From Camillea tinctor (lineage: Eukaryota > Ascomycota > Sordariomycetes > Xylariales > Xylariaceae), in assembly GCA_022578605.1 (NCBI GenBank), contig MU394120.1, forward strand, positions 124,001 through 188,000: DNA of 64,000 nucleotides, in the 5' to 3' direction. The translations under genes and the position numbers were made by a program. This document shows, in pieces, positions 10,601-22,361 of this stretch; the first letter of the stretch is position 1; each line of letters opens with the position of its first letter. Under the pieces are notes generated by a model. That model did not search any database, was not told the DNA's origin, and worked only from the letters and a program-made list of their open reading frames with translations.

Positions 10601-12020
10601 ATGAATACACATATACACCTACACTACCTACACTACATAACCTACGTACGTAACATACTGCTGCTTAACCTCGCTAAAAGTTTGGTCTCTCTCTGTCTCT
10701 TATTTTTTTCGTTTCCCTTTCCTTTTCCCCGCATTCGAACCCTCGCGACTCCAGTCCCGCTGCTACGATATCTTACTGCTATAAGTTAAAGGGGGTATAT
10801 AAGTGGGCACCGCTATACCCAAGACTAACCGAGCCATATGATCACGCTCTCCTTTCCCCTATTCCACCTGATTACCCGTTCTTCCAACCAAGCTATTTTC
10901 CTCTAGTCTCTACACACACACACATTGCACTACTATATAGTGCACACTACCTAACACAAGGACCGCACATGTGTCGAGTTTAGTGTTTATACCTTCAGTC
11001 ACCCTGTGTATTCGGCGTGTCAGTTTACAATGCGCAAACGCACTACTTAACCTACCTACCTGCACAGCCCAGACTAGGTGGGTTGAAGATCCAAATATGC
11101 GAGATGCTGGGTAGATGCTATGTGAAATTACCCATAGGGGGAAATGACCTCTTCGTATTAATGCGTTTTGGCCTTACCATCTGGCTTTTATCTTAGCATC
11201 TTGGAGACGATAATAAGTGGTGTATTTATTTTTAGCTATCTGTTTATCTGCAGAAAATTACCAGAACGCTGCGGGAGGGCTTGTCCGCGCCAGGATCTTG
11301 CATATGATATGGTAATACTGACTGACTGATATAACCTATGGTAATGTAGGTAGTGTATGTATTTCTCCAAGGGGTCTATGCGTTATCGGCTAGCAAAAGA
11401 GAGGGATAGAATACATACACTACGAAAACAAGAACCAAGAAAAAAAATGGCATGTGCGCCGCGTGCTCGGCTCGGCACAGATCTCCGAATCAGCTTAACC
11501 TGTAGGTATTCCCAGCACACTTCGATGATTTCCCCCTTTCACCTGCCCGAACCGTAGCAATCTCGCCTCTTTTCTGTGTCAGGGGTGGTCTTGTCTCGAC
11601 TGATAAACCGGGGCGGACCTAGCTGCTATGTAGCACGCTTCCCTCTCACGCCCGGCCTTCAGCACCTAGTAACCGGCGCGAGACTTCTTGTGTATCTTAT
11701 GTATGCGTGGTGTTAGTTGTATTACCTACTGTTTGCATGCTAGAGTCCACCGCCCAGAGTCGCGGCGCGCGGCTTGGGTAGCAACGAAGCCCTGCGGCTC
11801 CCTGTCGTGTCGTACCTTTTTTTCGGTTCTGTCTCTCCTTGTCTTTGACCCGCAGGTCCTAATGATCTGATGAAAGTGATCGTGCGCGTGAATGCCCCGT
11901 ACAGCAAATCTTATTTAGACTCTCCCATGGACCCGGCTGTCGATTTATTCTCGAAAACCACCTACCTAATCTCCTAACTCCTCCCCCCTTCCCTTCCTTA
12001 CCTACCCTAATAATATTGTA
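7682..12020. other. Long AT-rich intergenic region
   Basis: About 4.3 kb without a gene I can support. A TATA-like run at 7781-7790 lies about 100 bases upstream of the lipase ATG on its coding strand. The rest holds pyrimidine tracts (9056-9110, 10690-10730), CTACCTA/TAGGTA-type words (around 10550-10650 and 11045-11060) and short random frames. Fragments at 7908-8150 on the minus strand look faintly coding but could not be assembled into a gene. Confidence 0.5.
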
Positions 12021-14935
12021 ATGGTAATGCCGAAGATGGAAGCTTCTTCGGGACTCCGGTGCCTCTCTCTGCTGCTCCTGGCGGCATCGTCATCCGCTTC
12101 GGTGATACAACGCCGGGACCCGGTCCCTGCAGGTTATGTTGCCGCACCTTATTATCCGGCGCCTTACGGCGGCTGGGATGATACCTGGAGCGAGAGCTAC
12201 AGCAAAGCTATCGAAATGGTCTCTAAAATGACGTTGGCTGAGAAGGTCAACATCACTGCCGGAACCGGCATGTTTATGGTATGAGCCACAAGTTGTCCAA
12301 ATAGATATGATATATACTAACCATGTTCCCAGGGTATGCTCAACAAATAATACGAGTTCTGTAATACTCTTTCGCCCATCATACTGACTTAGTTGTCTAG
12401 GACCCTGCGTAGGAAATACCGGTAGCGCACCCAGAGTAGGGTTCCCGCAGCTATGTCTTCAGGACGGGCCGCTGGGAGTCCGCACAACGGACAACATCAC
12501 CGCCTTCCCGGCAGGAATCTCGACAGGAGCAACGTTCAACAAGGACCTGATGTACCAGAGGGGCGTGGCTATGGGTGAGGAGTTCCGAGGCAAAGGCGCC
12601 AACTTTTATCTCGGCCCGTCGGTCGGTGCGCTGGGTAGGAAACCAAGGGGAGGTCGGAACTGGGAGGGTTTCGGAGCAGATCCCGTGCTCCAGGCGGTGG
12701 CCGGTGCCGCGACGATCAAGGGAGTCCAGGAGCAGGGCGTCATCGCTACGATCAAGCACGCGATTGGAAACGAACAAGAGCTATACCGGATGTACAACCC
12801 CTTCCAGCAAGCGTACAGCGCAAACATTGGTTAGACCCCTATGTTGTCGATCTCCTTGTGCTGCAAATATCTAATGGATTCTTAGATGATCGATCATTGC
12901 ATGAGCTTTATCTGTGGCCCTTCGCCGAGGGTATTCACGCCGGTGTTGGCTCGCTGATGACGGCATACAACGCTGTAAGTGACCCGAGCAGTGGTATGAT
13001 TCCTCGGTTCTTAGACTAACCTGTTATAACCCTACTTAGGTCAATGGCTCCGCGGTGTCCCAAAACAGCTATCTCATCAACAATCTGTTGAAGGACGAAT
13101 TAGGATTCCAGGGCATCGTCATGACCGACTGGCTCGCACAGATCTCGGGCGTTGGCTCTGCCCTTGCCGGTCTCGACATGTCCATGCCTGGAGACACGAT
13201 CGGCAACCAGATCCCTCTCCTCGGTCTCAGCAACTGGCAGTACGAGCTCACACGATCTGTCCTGAACGGCTCGCTGCCCGTAGACCGGCTTAACGACATG
13301 GCGACCCGTGTCGTCGCGGCCTGGTACCAGATGGGCCAGGACAAGGACTACCCGCCGCCGAACTTCTCATCAAACACGGCCGACCGCGAGGGGCCTCTGT
13401 ACCCAGGTGCGCTGTTCTCGCCCACGGGCGTGGTCAACCAATACGTCAACGTGCAGGCGGACCACTGGAAGGTGGCCAAGGCGGTAGCGCAGGAGGCCGT
13501 CACGCTGCTCAAGAACAATGGCAGTTTCCTGCCCCTATCTACTTCGTCGCCGTTGTTCGTCTTCGGCACCGACGCGCAGACCGACCCCAAGGGCGCCAAC
13601 TCGTGCACGGACAAGAGCTGCAATCGCGGCCTCCTGGGCATGGGCTGGGGCTCCGGCAGCGCGAACTACCCCTACCTCGACGACCCCATCTCGTCGCTGC
13701 GCCGCAAGGCCGCCAACGTGACGTACTACGCGACCGACTCGTTCCCCAGCGTCGCGGCCCCCACATCTGACGATGTCGCCATCGTTTTCATCAGCTCGGA
13801 CTCGGGCGAGAACTCATACACGGTGGAGAACAACCACGGCGACCGGGACTCGTCAGGGCTCGTAGCGTGGCACAACGGCGACAAGCTGGTGCAAGACGCC
13901 GCAGCCAAGTACAGCAACGTCGTCGTCGTCGTGCACACCGTCGGGCCAATCGTCATGGAACCCTGGGTCAACCTGCCCTCCGTGAAAGCCGTGCTCGTGG
14001 CGCACCTCCCGGGGCAAGAAGCGGGCGACTCGCTGACGGAGATCCTCTTCGGCGAGACGTCTCCGAGCGGGCACCTGCCCTACACGATCCCCGTGTCCGA
14101 GGACGACTACCCGGCGAGCGTGGGCCTCGTGGCCACGCCCCTGAGCCAGACGCAGGACACCTACTCGGAGGGCCTGTACGTGGACTACCGGCACTTCCAG
14201 CAAGCCGGGATCGCGCCGCGCTTCGCCTTCGGGCACGGGCTGAGCTACGCCAGCTTCGCGCTGTCCAACGCGAGCATAACGCGCATCACCGACCTGGGGA
14301 CCTCTCCGCTCCCGCCCGCGCGCCCCGCGAAGCCCGCCTCCCCCGTCGCCAGCATGAACACCACGCTGCCCGCCGCGGCCGAGGCGTACTACCCGGAGGG
14401 CTTCGACCGCATCTGGCGGTACCTGTACTCGTGGCTGCCGTCGAACGAAGCGGACGACGCGCACAAGATCGGGGCGGCGGGCACATCTAAGTACCCGTAC
14501 CCGGAGGGGTACTCGACGGAGCAGAAGCCGGGCCCCGCGGCGGGCGGGCCGCGGGGCGGCAACCCGGCGCTCTGGGACGAGGCGCTGCGCATCAGCGCGA
14601 CGGTGACGAACACGGGCAGCACGCCGCACGGCGGCAAGGCCGTGGCGCAGGCGTACGTGCAGCTGCCGTCGGGGACGGGGTACGAGTCCCCCGTGCTGCA
14701 GCTGCGGGACTTCGCGAAGACGGGGACGCTGGCGCCGGGGGAGAGCGCGGTGGTGCAGATCAGCCTCACGCGCAAGGACCTCAGCGTGTGGGATGTGGTG
14801 GCGCAGAACTGGGTGCTGCCCGGGTGGCCGGAGGCGCGGACGGCGGTGTGGCTCGGGTGGGCGAGCGATGATCTGGCGACGGTGTGTTATTCGGATACCC
14901 TGACGTGCGAGGATGGGGCTGCGAGCCCGGTTTGA
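12021..14935 (+). CDS. GH3 beta-glucosidase, secreted, 890 aa
   Basis: Inferred exons: 12021-12278, a single G at 12333, 12401-12829, 12886-12974 and 13040-14935. All introns have GT-AG ends. The protein starts with a signal peptide ([15 protein letters not shown]) and then follows the family order: [75 protein letters not shown], and QGIVMTDW with the nucleophile Asp near residue 289. The second domain has [20 protein letters not shown] and the FGHGLSY segment. A C-terminal fibronectin-III-like domain ([21 protein letters not shown]) completes the form typical of large fungal beta-glucosidases. It removes terminal glucose from cello-oligosaccharides outside the cell. The codons shift to very high GC in the 3' half. 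The oddity is the pair of introns separated by one base, described under findings. ATG at 12027 or 12036 could also serve as start. Confidence 0.88.
12279..12400 (+). other. Two adjacent introns separated by one nucleotide (stwintron-like)
   Basis: The first intron is 12279-12332 (GTATGA ... CCCAG) and the second is 12334-12400 (GTATGC ... TCTAG), leaving only G12333 as exon. Without that G the downstream frame (GPCVGNTG) is lost. A one-base exon cannot be recognised by two spliceosomes at once, so removal in two successive steps is the natural reading. Boundaries are by inspection. Confidence 0.6.
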
Positions 14936-15638
14936 GTTGGATTACTAGTATTCTTTACAAGTCATTAATGAGAAGGAGAAAGATGTGTGTTGTTGTTACG
15001 GCTAGGTTCGATTATGAATATAGGAGAATAAGGGGTGTTAATACCAGCTGAAAGGGAAGGTAGCAGTTTATAGAATACCTCTATGTAACGTAATGAGTAA
15101 TATCTCTGGTTGGAGGATGTATATTTTGCCGTAGCAGTAGCAGACATATCGAACTTGTTACTCGAACTTGTTACTATCTCGTCATAAACATGGGAATATA
15201 TTCCTCCGTATTACTCTCAGCTCTCAAGACGGTGACGATATATTGATAGCAGTTTCATAAACCCTACATTGTTACTTTTTCTATGGTTTAGTCAACAAAT
15301 TTCCACAAGAAATATCTTTTTCATAAGTCTTTTCCCTCTCTCAAAGCTAGCACGTGTATGTTGTATGTAGTGGTATTTCTACATCTGGGCCTCAGTTTTA
15401 CCCCTTAAACAACGAAATCCCTCAATGTAAGCTGGTTGGTTAATCAATTGTATGTCCATATTGTAGAGTATATAGCGCTTTTCTTTTTTTACGTTGTAGA
15501 TATATAATACACCTCGCTACGCCTTTCTCTCTCTCTCTCTTTTTTTTTTTTTTTCCCTAGCCTGAGGTGGTTCGTCAATGGATAGAACTCTTGTCTTTTC
15601 TCCTCCATGCCCTCTCCTCCCAGTGTCTATAGGTTCTC
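14936..15638. other. Convergent intergenic region between beta-glucosidase and bL34m
   Basis: AT-rich spacer holding the 3' ends of both genes. It ends in a CT-rich then T-rich tract at 15522-15555. No gene is seen. Confidence 0.5.
15522..15555. repeat. (CT)n/poly-T tract
   Basis: An alternating CT run passes into about 14 T. On the minus strand this is an A-rich/GA-rich tract just past the bL34m stop codon. Confidence 0.8.
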
Positions 15639-16171
15639 TCAGTTCGACAGCGTGGCTCTCTTCTTGTCCTTCCGCCTCTGTAGCGTCTTCCTCCCGTTGT
15701 GCGTCCTTATACGGCTGAGGAACCCGTGTCTCCGCTTGCGCACAAGCCGACTCGTCCGTGCTGTGGTGGCACGCGGTCCGCACCGGACCTGTACGCCGGC
15801 GCCAGCGAGCGCAGGGTGTGCTGAGATCGCAGATCGTGGTACGAGATCTAGGGTTGCTGCTTCGGTGGTAGAGGGGGATAGACGGGACAGTAACGTCGTG
15901 CTGGTGCTGCCAGGTGCGCGGAAGACGCTGGAGGTGGTGGGTAGGATCGAGGGTCGCAGCTGTGGGAGGGAAGAGAATGCCCTGTGGGGAGGGAAAGATG
16001 AATTGTTTAGTTTCCGGCAAAGCAATTGATTATTGGAAATTATCAAAGGTTATATTTTATATACCGTTTCGTCCCGAGAGATTGTATGCTTGCTGTGGCC
16101 TTGTTACTGTTGGCGCAAGCTCTCTCGAAAGCTGCGCGAGCACCCGCGGGTGCGAGACAAAGCGATCGCAT
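15639..16171 (-). CDS. mrpl34: Mitochondrial ribosomal protein bL34m, 149 aa, two exons
   Basis: Exon 1 (minus strand) is 16171-16065 and exon 2 is 15981-15639; the 83-nt intron has a GTATAT donor and a CACAG acceptor. The C-terminus carries the bL34 signature: TSRLVRKRRHGFLSR, then RTHNGRKTLQRRK and a basic tail ending KRATLSN. In the ribosome this short basic protein threads into large-subunit rRNA. The N-terminal hundred residues are Ser/Arg/Ala-rich and nearly free of acidic residues (MRSLCLAPAGARAAFERA, RAFSSLPQLRPS), as expected for a mitochondrial targeting sequence plus linker. The exon-2 frame alone has no ATG, which is why the upstream exon is needed. The CDS is tail-to-tail with the beta-glucosidase gene and divergent from CAF-1. 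bL34 identity is strong; the exon 1 assignment is inferred from frame and splice signals. Confidence 0.82.
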
Positions 16172-18393
16172 TTTGTTTAACCTCGTCGCATGTATTTTTC
16201 TCAATTCCTCTCTTAGTATCTTCCTCTCGATATGGGTAAGGAGAAGAAGAGAGAGAGGAAGAGCAGAGCTACGTTTTGCCCCCCTATGATGTCGTAGTGG
16301 TGGATGAAGATGAAGAGCGAACTGAAGTCGCTAAAACTAAACCAAAAATTCAAAGCATCTGGCAAAAGGTGGACACCTGTTGGCGGGGTATACTTGACGG
16401 TCCGGCAGTCTTTTTACAGTATTATTTTGCATTATGGACTGTAAAACACCGTGGAGTTTCATCAATGGCTGCATTTGGCAGTTACCTACAGTAAGCAGGT
16501 AGGCAATATATGTTCTTGCCTTACATGTACTTACTATGTATGCTCTGCACCTTCTATTCTTGTCTCGAGTCTAGTTGTACAATGTAAAAAGTACGTAAGG
16601 GATGATGCTTAAGTGATGTAAAGTATTGTGTAATTGACCACCTAAGGTTCGCTGATTGCCCCTGCATTCACCCACCCGATGATGATAATCTCTGTTCATA
16701 TCTCGAAGAACTTTGAAGAGCTTCCCAACGATGGCCGAATGTTTTGGTAGATGATAGGTAAACAAGCATGTCTACAAACAGAAAAGAGACCCTTCCTCAG
16801 GTAAACAGTCATTGGAATCTTTGGTGTGCAAATTTTGGGGGCCACGCGCACAAAATACCTATTATTTACCACTGCTATTGCTACATTCCACGGCATGAAA
16901 GACATATTTCGGGAAGAATTGATAATTATGGATATTGCGAAGATAAACAAGAGGTGTTACCCGAACTGCTGAAAAGTAAATTGCAAGGGGCGCTTTGCAG
17001 TAATTCGCATGTGCTGGAATCTCAATTTGTTGGGTATGATAACATATGACTGCTAAAGCAAAGAGAGCGACTACGAAGGCTTTGACGCGTCAAGTACTGT
17101 ACAATAGCACTGCATCGTCAATATTTACTTGCCACAATAGGTAGATTACTGAATACGTACAAGTACTACACCTCAGAGTGAAGGAACAGAGTACACAGAT
17201 AAAGGAGCATCTCCCAATAAACACGATGTTCAATCATTCCGGCTACGAAGGTATGTGCTTCTAGGCTTCATTTGAATATCATCTTCCTCATGGCGATGCA
17301 GCAAGGCACCGTTCATAATGAAAACGAAGGTTGGTTTGAGAGAGCAAAAATTGCGATCAGTACGATCCCGAAGGATAATACAGGGCAGTCAACTCCGCGC
17401 TGTGCAATGCAGGCCTCCTGCCCTACCACGGGAAATTCTTGAGCTTCCCGTGATTAATCAAGGTAAGTATGAAGAAGAAAAGAGGAAAAGAATTCTTCGA
17501 AAGATGGGAGGGAGGCCAGGTATTTATAGGCAAATGGGTGGCAGAATTGCGAGAGGCGGTGAAGAGTAGCATATGGCAGCCTATTGTTCTGCCACTTCCT
17601 GACAGTCTGACAATTGCTAGGTTTGCTTGACAGCCAGGTGCCAATTGTTGACTATTGAAAGCACCTACCACAAATGGGCACCTGCGTAGACTAGTAAGGT
17701 TTGTACCTAGGTAGCCCCGTACCTATCTGCCTATCTGATCTCATTATGACACGTGACTGACATCACTTTGAGACCAAGCTCAGGCCAATTGGCAGGTCCA
17801 ATTGGCAGGTCTATTAGGCGGGTACGTACCACACTCCATAGGTACTTAGGTACATATATATTAATTTGACCCGATTCGTAGGACCTAAACGCGAAAATGG
17901 CCCTGACCCCCCCTGGTCTCGCGTCTTGGTTCCTTCACGCGTTCTCCAGTTCTCTAACCCTAGCGTAGCTGCCGCAATATCTCCAAGTGTACCTTCTTCT
18001 CTCTATCCCAATTCGGTGCCTAAGGGAAAGCAGAACCCAGAACCCAGAACCCAGAGCACCTACAAACTAGTAGAAACCCACTTGTACCCTCTATCGCCAG
18101 AAACGTGACAAACTCTTTCTTTTACACATACCACACCACCCACACACACCTGCATACACACACGCACACCACTAAGCGTCATTCATCGTATCGTCGACTC
18201 CTTAGGGTAGCAATGAAGAAATCTTGTGTTGTATACCTCCCAGCTATCTAAGAAAGCAGAGGCACATACACTTACTCACCACTCATTGTCTTGTCCTGAC
18301 TTGGCTTTGTATTGTCGTGAATCGCTCAATTTCCCTTCCTTACCCACGCTGCCATTGCCTACGGAGCCGAGTGCTCTACCTTCAATTGCCTCG
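16172..18393. other. Divergent intergenic region between bL34m and CAF-1 genes
   Basis: About 2.2 kb and AT-rich. It contains one perfect TACCTAGGTA palindrome (17704-17713), a small direct repeat (CCAATTGGCAGGTC near 17782-17810) and CA-rich sequence at 18120-18175 just upstream of CAF-1. The small frames around 16276-17570 show no family resemblance. Promoter elements for both genes should lie here, but none is clear. Confidence 0.5.
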
Positions 18394-20485
18394 ATGCCTC
18401 TTTTCCCCATATCGCCGAATGTGCAAGAGTCCGAAACAGCTTCGAGGAAACGAACCCACGACGAATTTGTTGACGGCGCCTTTGAGGTCGCCATTGATTC
18501 CCCATCCGCTACAGAGAACCTCCTCGAGGTGGCCCAGAAACCCCTAGACATATCCCCCCCAACTGTCAACCTTAGCCCCCGTAAGTCTTCCCAAATGTCT
18601 ATTTCTTCTTTCACGTATGCGCTGGGTTTCATATCTCTAACCACAAGCACCGAACTATAGGCCTCACTCCTATTCCAGCTATCGCCATGAGTTCACCACC
18701 GGGAAGCAGCCCGGCTGCGCTCACAGAAGCTGGATCGAGCACACCTGCTCGAGACTCGCCTTCACCTAACAAGACCCCTTCTAAACCCCCTGTTGCCCCG
18801 AGCGACGCACCCACACAATCCACGCCCCCAGCAAATGCCACCCTATCTTCTGATGCTACGAAGGCAGCACCACCTAAGAAGCGAAAACTTACCCAAGCAG
18901 AGAGGGATAAGGAACGCGAGGAGAAGAAGCAGAAGCAAGAAGCTGCTGCTGCTGAGAAGGCTAAGATAGCCGCCGAGAAGGAGGCTGCCAAAGCTGCCAA
19001 GGCCGCTGAGAAGGCCCGCATTGATGCAGAGAAAGAAGCCATCAAGAATGCTAAGGCGGCCGAGAAAGCCAAAGCCGACGCAGAAAAGGAAGCAAAGAGG
19101 CGGAAGAAACAGGAGGAGGAGGAAGCTGCGCAGCGAAAACAGGAAAAGCAAAAGAATCTGATGGCCAATTTCTTTGGTAAAGCTCCTAGTACCCCGTCCA
19201 AGAAAACCGAACCCCAGACGGCCAAAGCCCAACAAGACGGCACGAGTCAGGCTACATCCAAACCGGAGAAGGAGCCGACCAAGTCCGTGTACGATCTCAA
19301 ATTTCAGCCTTTCTTCGTGAAGCCGGGAGTGACCGTCGCCCCGTCTCCTTTCCCCATGGATGATGAAACGAAGGAGGCCAAATCTAAAATACTGGACGAA
19401 TATGTCCAGAGCAAGCGAGGCGAGTTCGACCCAAAGCCTTTCAAGCCAGCCGAAACTTTTAATACTATTTTCCCGAATCGCCGCGGGTTGGTTCCGCCGA
19501 GTGTCAAGAAGATCATGGAAACAATATATGGCGATCCCTTTGAGAACTCGCTTGGTGCTACACCCTCCAGAACCGAATCCCAGACCGAGAAACTAGTTAT
19601 CAGCGCACAAGATCAGCTCAATTCTGTTCCTATGAAGTACTTGAAGTTCTACGAAGATGTTCGGCCGCCCTATTATGGAACGATGACAACACCCATGACT
19701 GTGGAGAAGCTTCGGCATCTCGCTCGCAGACCAACCGGAAAAGCCCTACCGTTGAACTACGACTATGATTCGGAGGCGGAATGGGTTGAGGATGATGGCG
19801 ATGATGGAGAGGATTTAGACGATGCAGAAGATGACGAGGAAGACCAGGAAGGAGATGATGAAATGGATGACTTCCTCGATGACTCGGAGGATGTCCACAC
19901 TATCATTCGCCCTGGTTTCGATACCAACATTCAACCGACAAGTACAGGCATCTGTTTTGAAGATAAGAAACGGCTAGGACCATGCGCAACAGTATATAAA
20001 TACCGGATGGAATTTCTCCTTGGTAAGAATTGACTCTTCCCACAATACTATAACCCTTGCTAACTAAACTTGCAGATACCGTTGAGCATCATTCAATGAT
20101 TGATCCCTTTTCAACAGAATACTGGCCCTCTCCCACAAAGAAGGCTACAGTTAGTAATGCAGCTACCTCTGTGCCGATTCTTACAGCATCTATGCCTCCG
20201 CCAGCCGTCCCAGGCGATACAACATCAGCCCCGTCGGGTGCCAAGTCATCAGCAGATGATAAGGACCTAGTTCCATCGGGTATGCTTGATGCGTTTAAGC
20301 GTGCTGTTATCAGCGATGAACTCAAAGAGTTTTCCAAATCTACCATAATTGAGATGTTAGTCAGAAAATTTCCGCCATGCACCAAGGTACAGGTGAAAGC
20401 AACCTTGGACAAGTTTGCCCATCGTGCCAATGTACCTGGAGAAAAGAAAACAGTTAAACACTGGCAACTATTGCCTGGTGTTTGA
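18394..20485 (+). CDS. rlf2: Chromatin assembly factor 1 large subunit (p150/Cac1/Rlf2), 652 aa
   Basis: Exons are 18394-18580, 18661-20022 and 20076-20485, with introns of 80 and 53 nt. CAF-1 deposits H3-H4 onto newly replicated DNA through PCNA. The layout matches the large subunit: a Ser/Pro-rich N-terminus (RKRTHDEF), a long highly charged Lys/Glu/Arg (KER) helix at residues about 135-228, and a PIP-like PCNA-binding motif KNLMANFFGK directly after it. The Gln of a canonical PIP box is absent, as in some CAF-1 subunits. Next comes the conserved LKFYEDVRPPYYGTMT block and an acidic ED domain (residues about 441-483). The C-terminal winged-helix DNA-binding domain is FKRAVISDELKEFSKST ... 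KVQVKATLDKFA ... KHWQLLPG. I chose the ATG at 18394 (MPLFPISPNVQ) because the in-frame extension upstream to 18226 looks like leader sequence. Two-to-three-residue repeats within the KER region are ordinary for it. Confidence 0.88.
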
Positions 20486-20963
20486 GTTGCCCGGAATTTA
20501 TTGAAGTGTGTGAAAAGAGGAGCAAATAGGCGATGGTAATACCTCAAACCGTAACGCCATCATACCTAGAGGGACAAGGGGAAGGGGTCTCTCTCCTGTA
20601 GGCCCCGGAAGCGAACAACAACGCTTCCATAAAGAGGGGGCCATGAGGAAGGGGGGGGAAGACTACATTTCTACATATTGCACCGCCAGCAGAAGGAGTG
20701 ACAAGCAAAAAGGGCCACTGGGGATGTTTTTGGCATATGATCATTGCTTTTCGGGGTCGCTTAGGAGAGAAAAATGGGACAAAATCTAGGGAACCCAATA
20801 TATAGGAAAAGGGGTGGAAGAGCCAGATAGGAGGGGTGGTACTGTACATAAACATCGAGAAAGGCCCTTGCTTCCTTAGGTATCTAGGTATGTATGATGT
20901 TATTCTATACACATGCATACATGTATATACCTAGATTTAAAGAGGACAAGGAGGCCAAGGGAA

Positions 20964-20985
20964 GGAGAGAGAGAGAGAGAGAGAG
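20964..20985. repeat. (GA)n microsatellite
   Basis: An uninterrupted alternating GA run of about 22 bases downstream of CAF-1. Confidence 0.85.
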
Positions 20986-21501
20986 TGGTCTTCAAATGCG
21001 ATTTGCAACTCTTGCTTGGGGGGTTTCCCCAATTTTCACCAATGGTACGAAATACCTTTGAAAAATGGAAGAGTGGTTAATGAAAGCTACGATAACCGAA
21101 GTTGTTTGATCTGATTTACGTGAAAATGTGTTTGTGTGATGGTGATAGTTTTACCCCTTTTTTTGATTTGGGTACTTGGGTAGGTTCTATATGAGAGGCG
21201 AGGAAAGGAAAGAATGATCTTCACTCTCCTTCTTACATACCTCTTCCCTTCCCCTCTTCTCTTAGATACGAGCGAAGGGAGGATATTACGTAGGTCGTGG
21301 ATACCCCGTTAAAGATTGCTTATCAGTCGGTTCTGGTTGACCAGATCTTGCTGAGCTGGACGCGCTAGATGGATGGTAGGTGAAGGAGGTGAAGTAAAGG
21401 GGTATGCTTGGAGGGCGGAGAGGCATATGCTGGGGCATAGTGATATATATACTCGTTGTGGACTACCTAGTTAGATGAATTTGACGTATTTGTAACTGAA
21501 T

Positions 21502-21502
21502 G

Positions 21503-21537
<35 letters not shown>
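21502..21537. repeat. (TA)n(TG)n compound microsatellite
   Basis: About ten TA units followed directly by about eight TG units. Confidence 0.9.
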
Positions 21538-22114
21538 CTATGTGTATATACTAGGTTAGGCACCTTTCCTGTATGACCTATATGCATATCTAGGGGATGA
21601 TGGATAACCAGAGTTGGTTTTTTGCTCTATCACGGTTCGTTTGCCTTCTCCCCCTTCGGGTTATCTAAATTGAGCTCCCATGGACGATGCTATGAAAAAA
21701 AAAATGTAAAAGAAGAAAAGGGGAAGGGGGAGTGGTGTTCACTATTACGATAGCGGCGGATTGTAATGCGCAGGTACCACACATTTTTCTCCGTATACCT
21801 ACCTATATATAAGTATATTTATTACCGCCATGAACAAAGCCTCGCGAATTTGCTACATAGGAAAAGAAAAACCATAAAATTGCACGTCCGTACGTCCCAC
21901 AACATACCTACAGCTTAGGTTAGAACACCACATGGTTAAGTAGGTGTTCGTGTAGATCATACTACTACGTGCTTACCTACCTATCAGCCTTACCTGCTGT
22001 AGGTTGACATAGCTACGTTGGGTGGTATTTGATATGTATGTATATATATGTAAGCTAGGTCGAGTAAGCTGGCAGCAAGATCACGCAGGTACGCAAAGAA
22101 CCCGCAAGAGATGT

Positions 22115-22116
<2 letters not shown>

Positions 22117-22146
<30 letters not shown>
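22117..22146. repeat. Poly-T tract, 30 bases
   Basis: Uninterrupted T run. The length may be unreliable in an assembly. Confidence 0.85.
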
Positions 22147-22340
22147 CACTCTATTAACTTACTGTAGGGACTTTTCCCGGCCCCTTTCCTAACCCCGTAC
22201 TTCTATCTTGTTAAATACCTAGTAGTACGAAGTATCAGAAAGTAAAAAAAAAAATAACAATATAACGACCTCCTATTTTCCTCCAGGTTAGCTTCATTAT
22301 ATATGTATCATATAAACAGAACTAACACATAAATTGCAGA

Positions 22341-22361
22341 TATGTATGTATGTATGTATGT
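22341..22361. repeat. (GTAT)n microsatellite
   Basis: About five copies of a 4-base unit. A similar short run occurs near 51282-51298. Confidence 0.8.

Noticed and set aside
10725..10755. tRNA-like T-arm motif (GGTTCGAAT on the minus strand)
   Set aside because: The flanking bases do not pair into a T stem, and no matching D or anticodon arm is found.
13853..14629. Minus-strand 258-codon frame inside the GH3 gene
   Set aside because: Composition is Arg/Ala/Val-rich, as expected for the antisense of GC-rich coding sequence; the plus strand is clearly the GH3 gene.
15517..16029. Overlapping 140-167 codon frames on both strands at the bL34m locus
   Set aside because: These are shadow frames; only the minus-strand frame ending at 15639 carries the bL34 signature.
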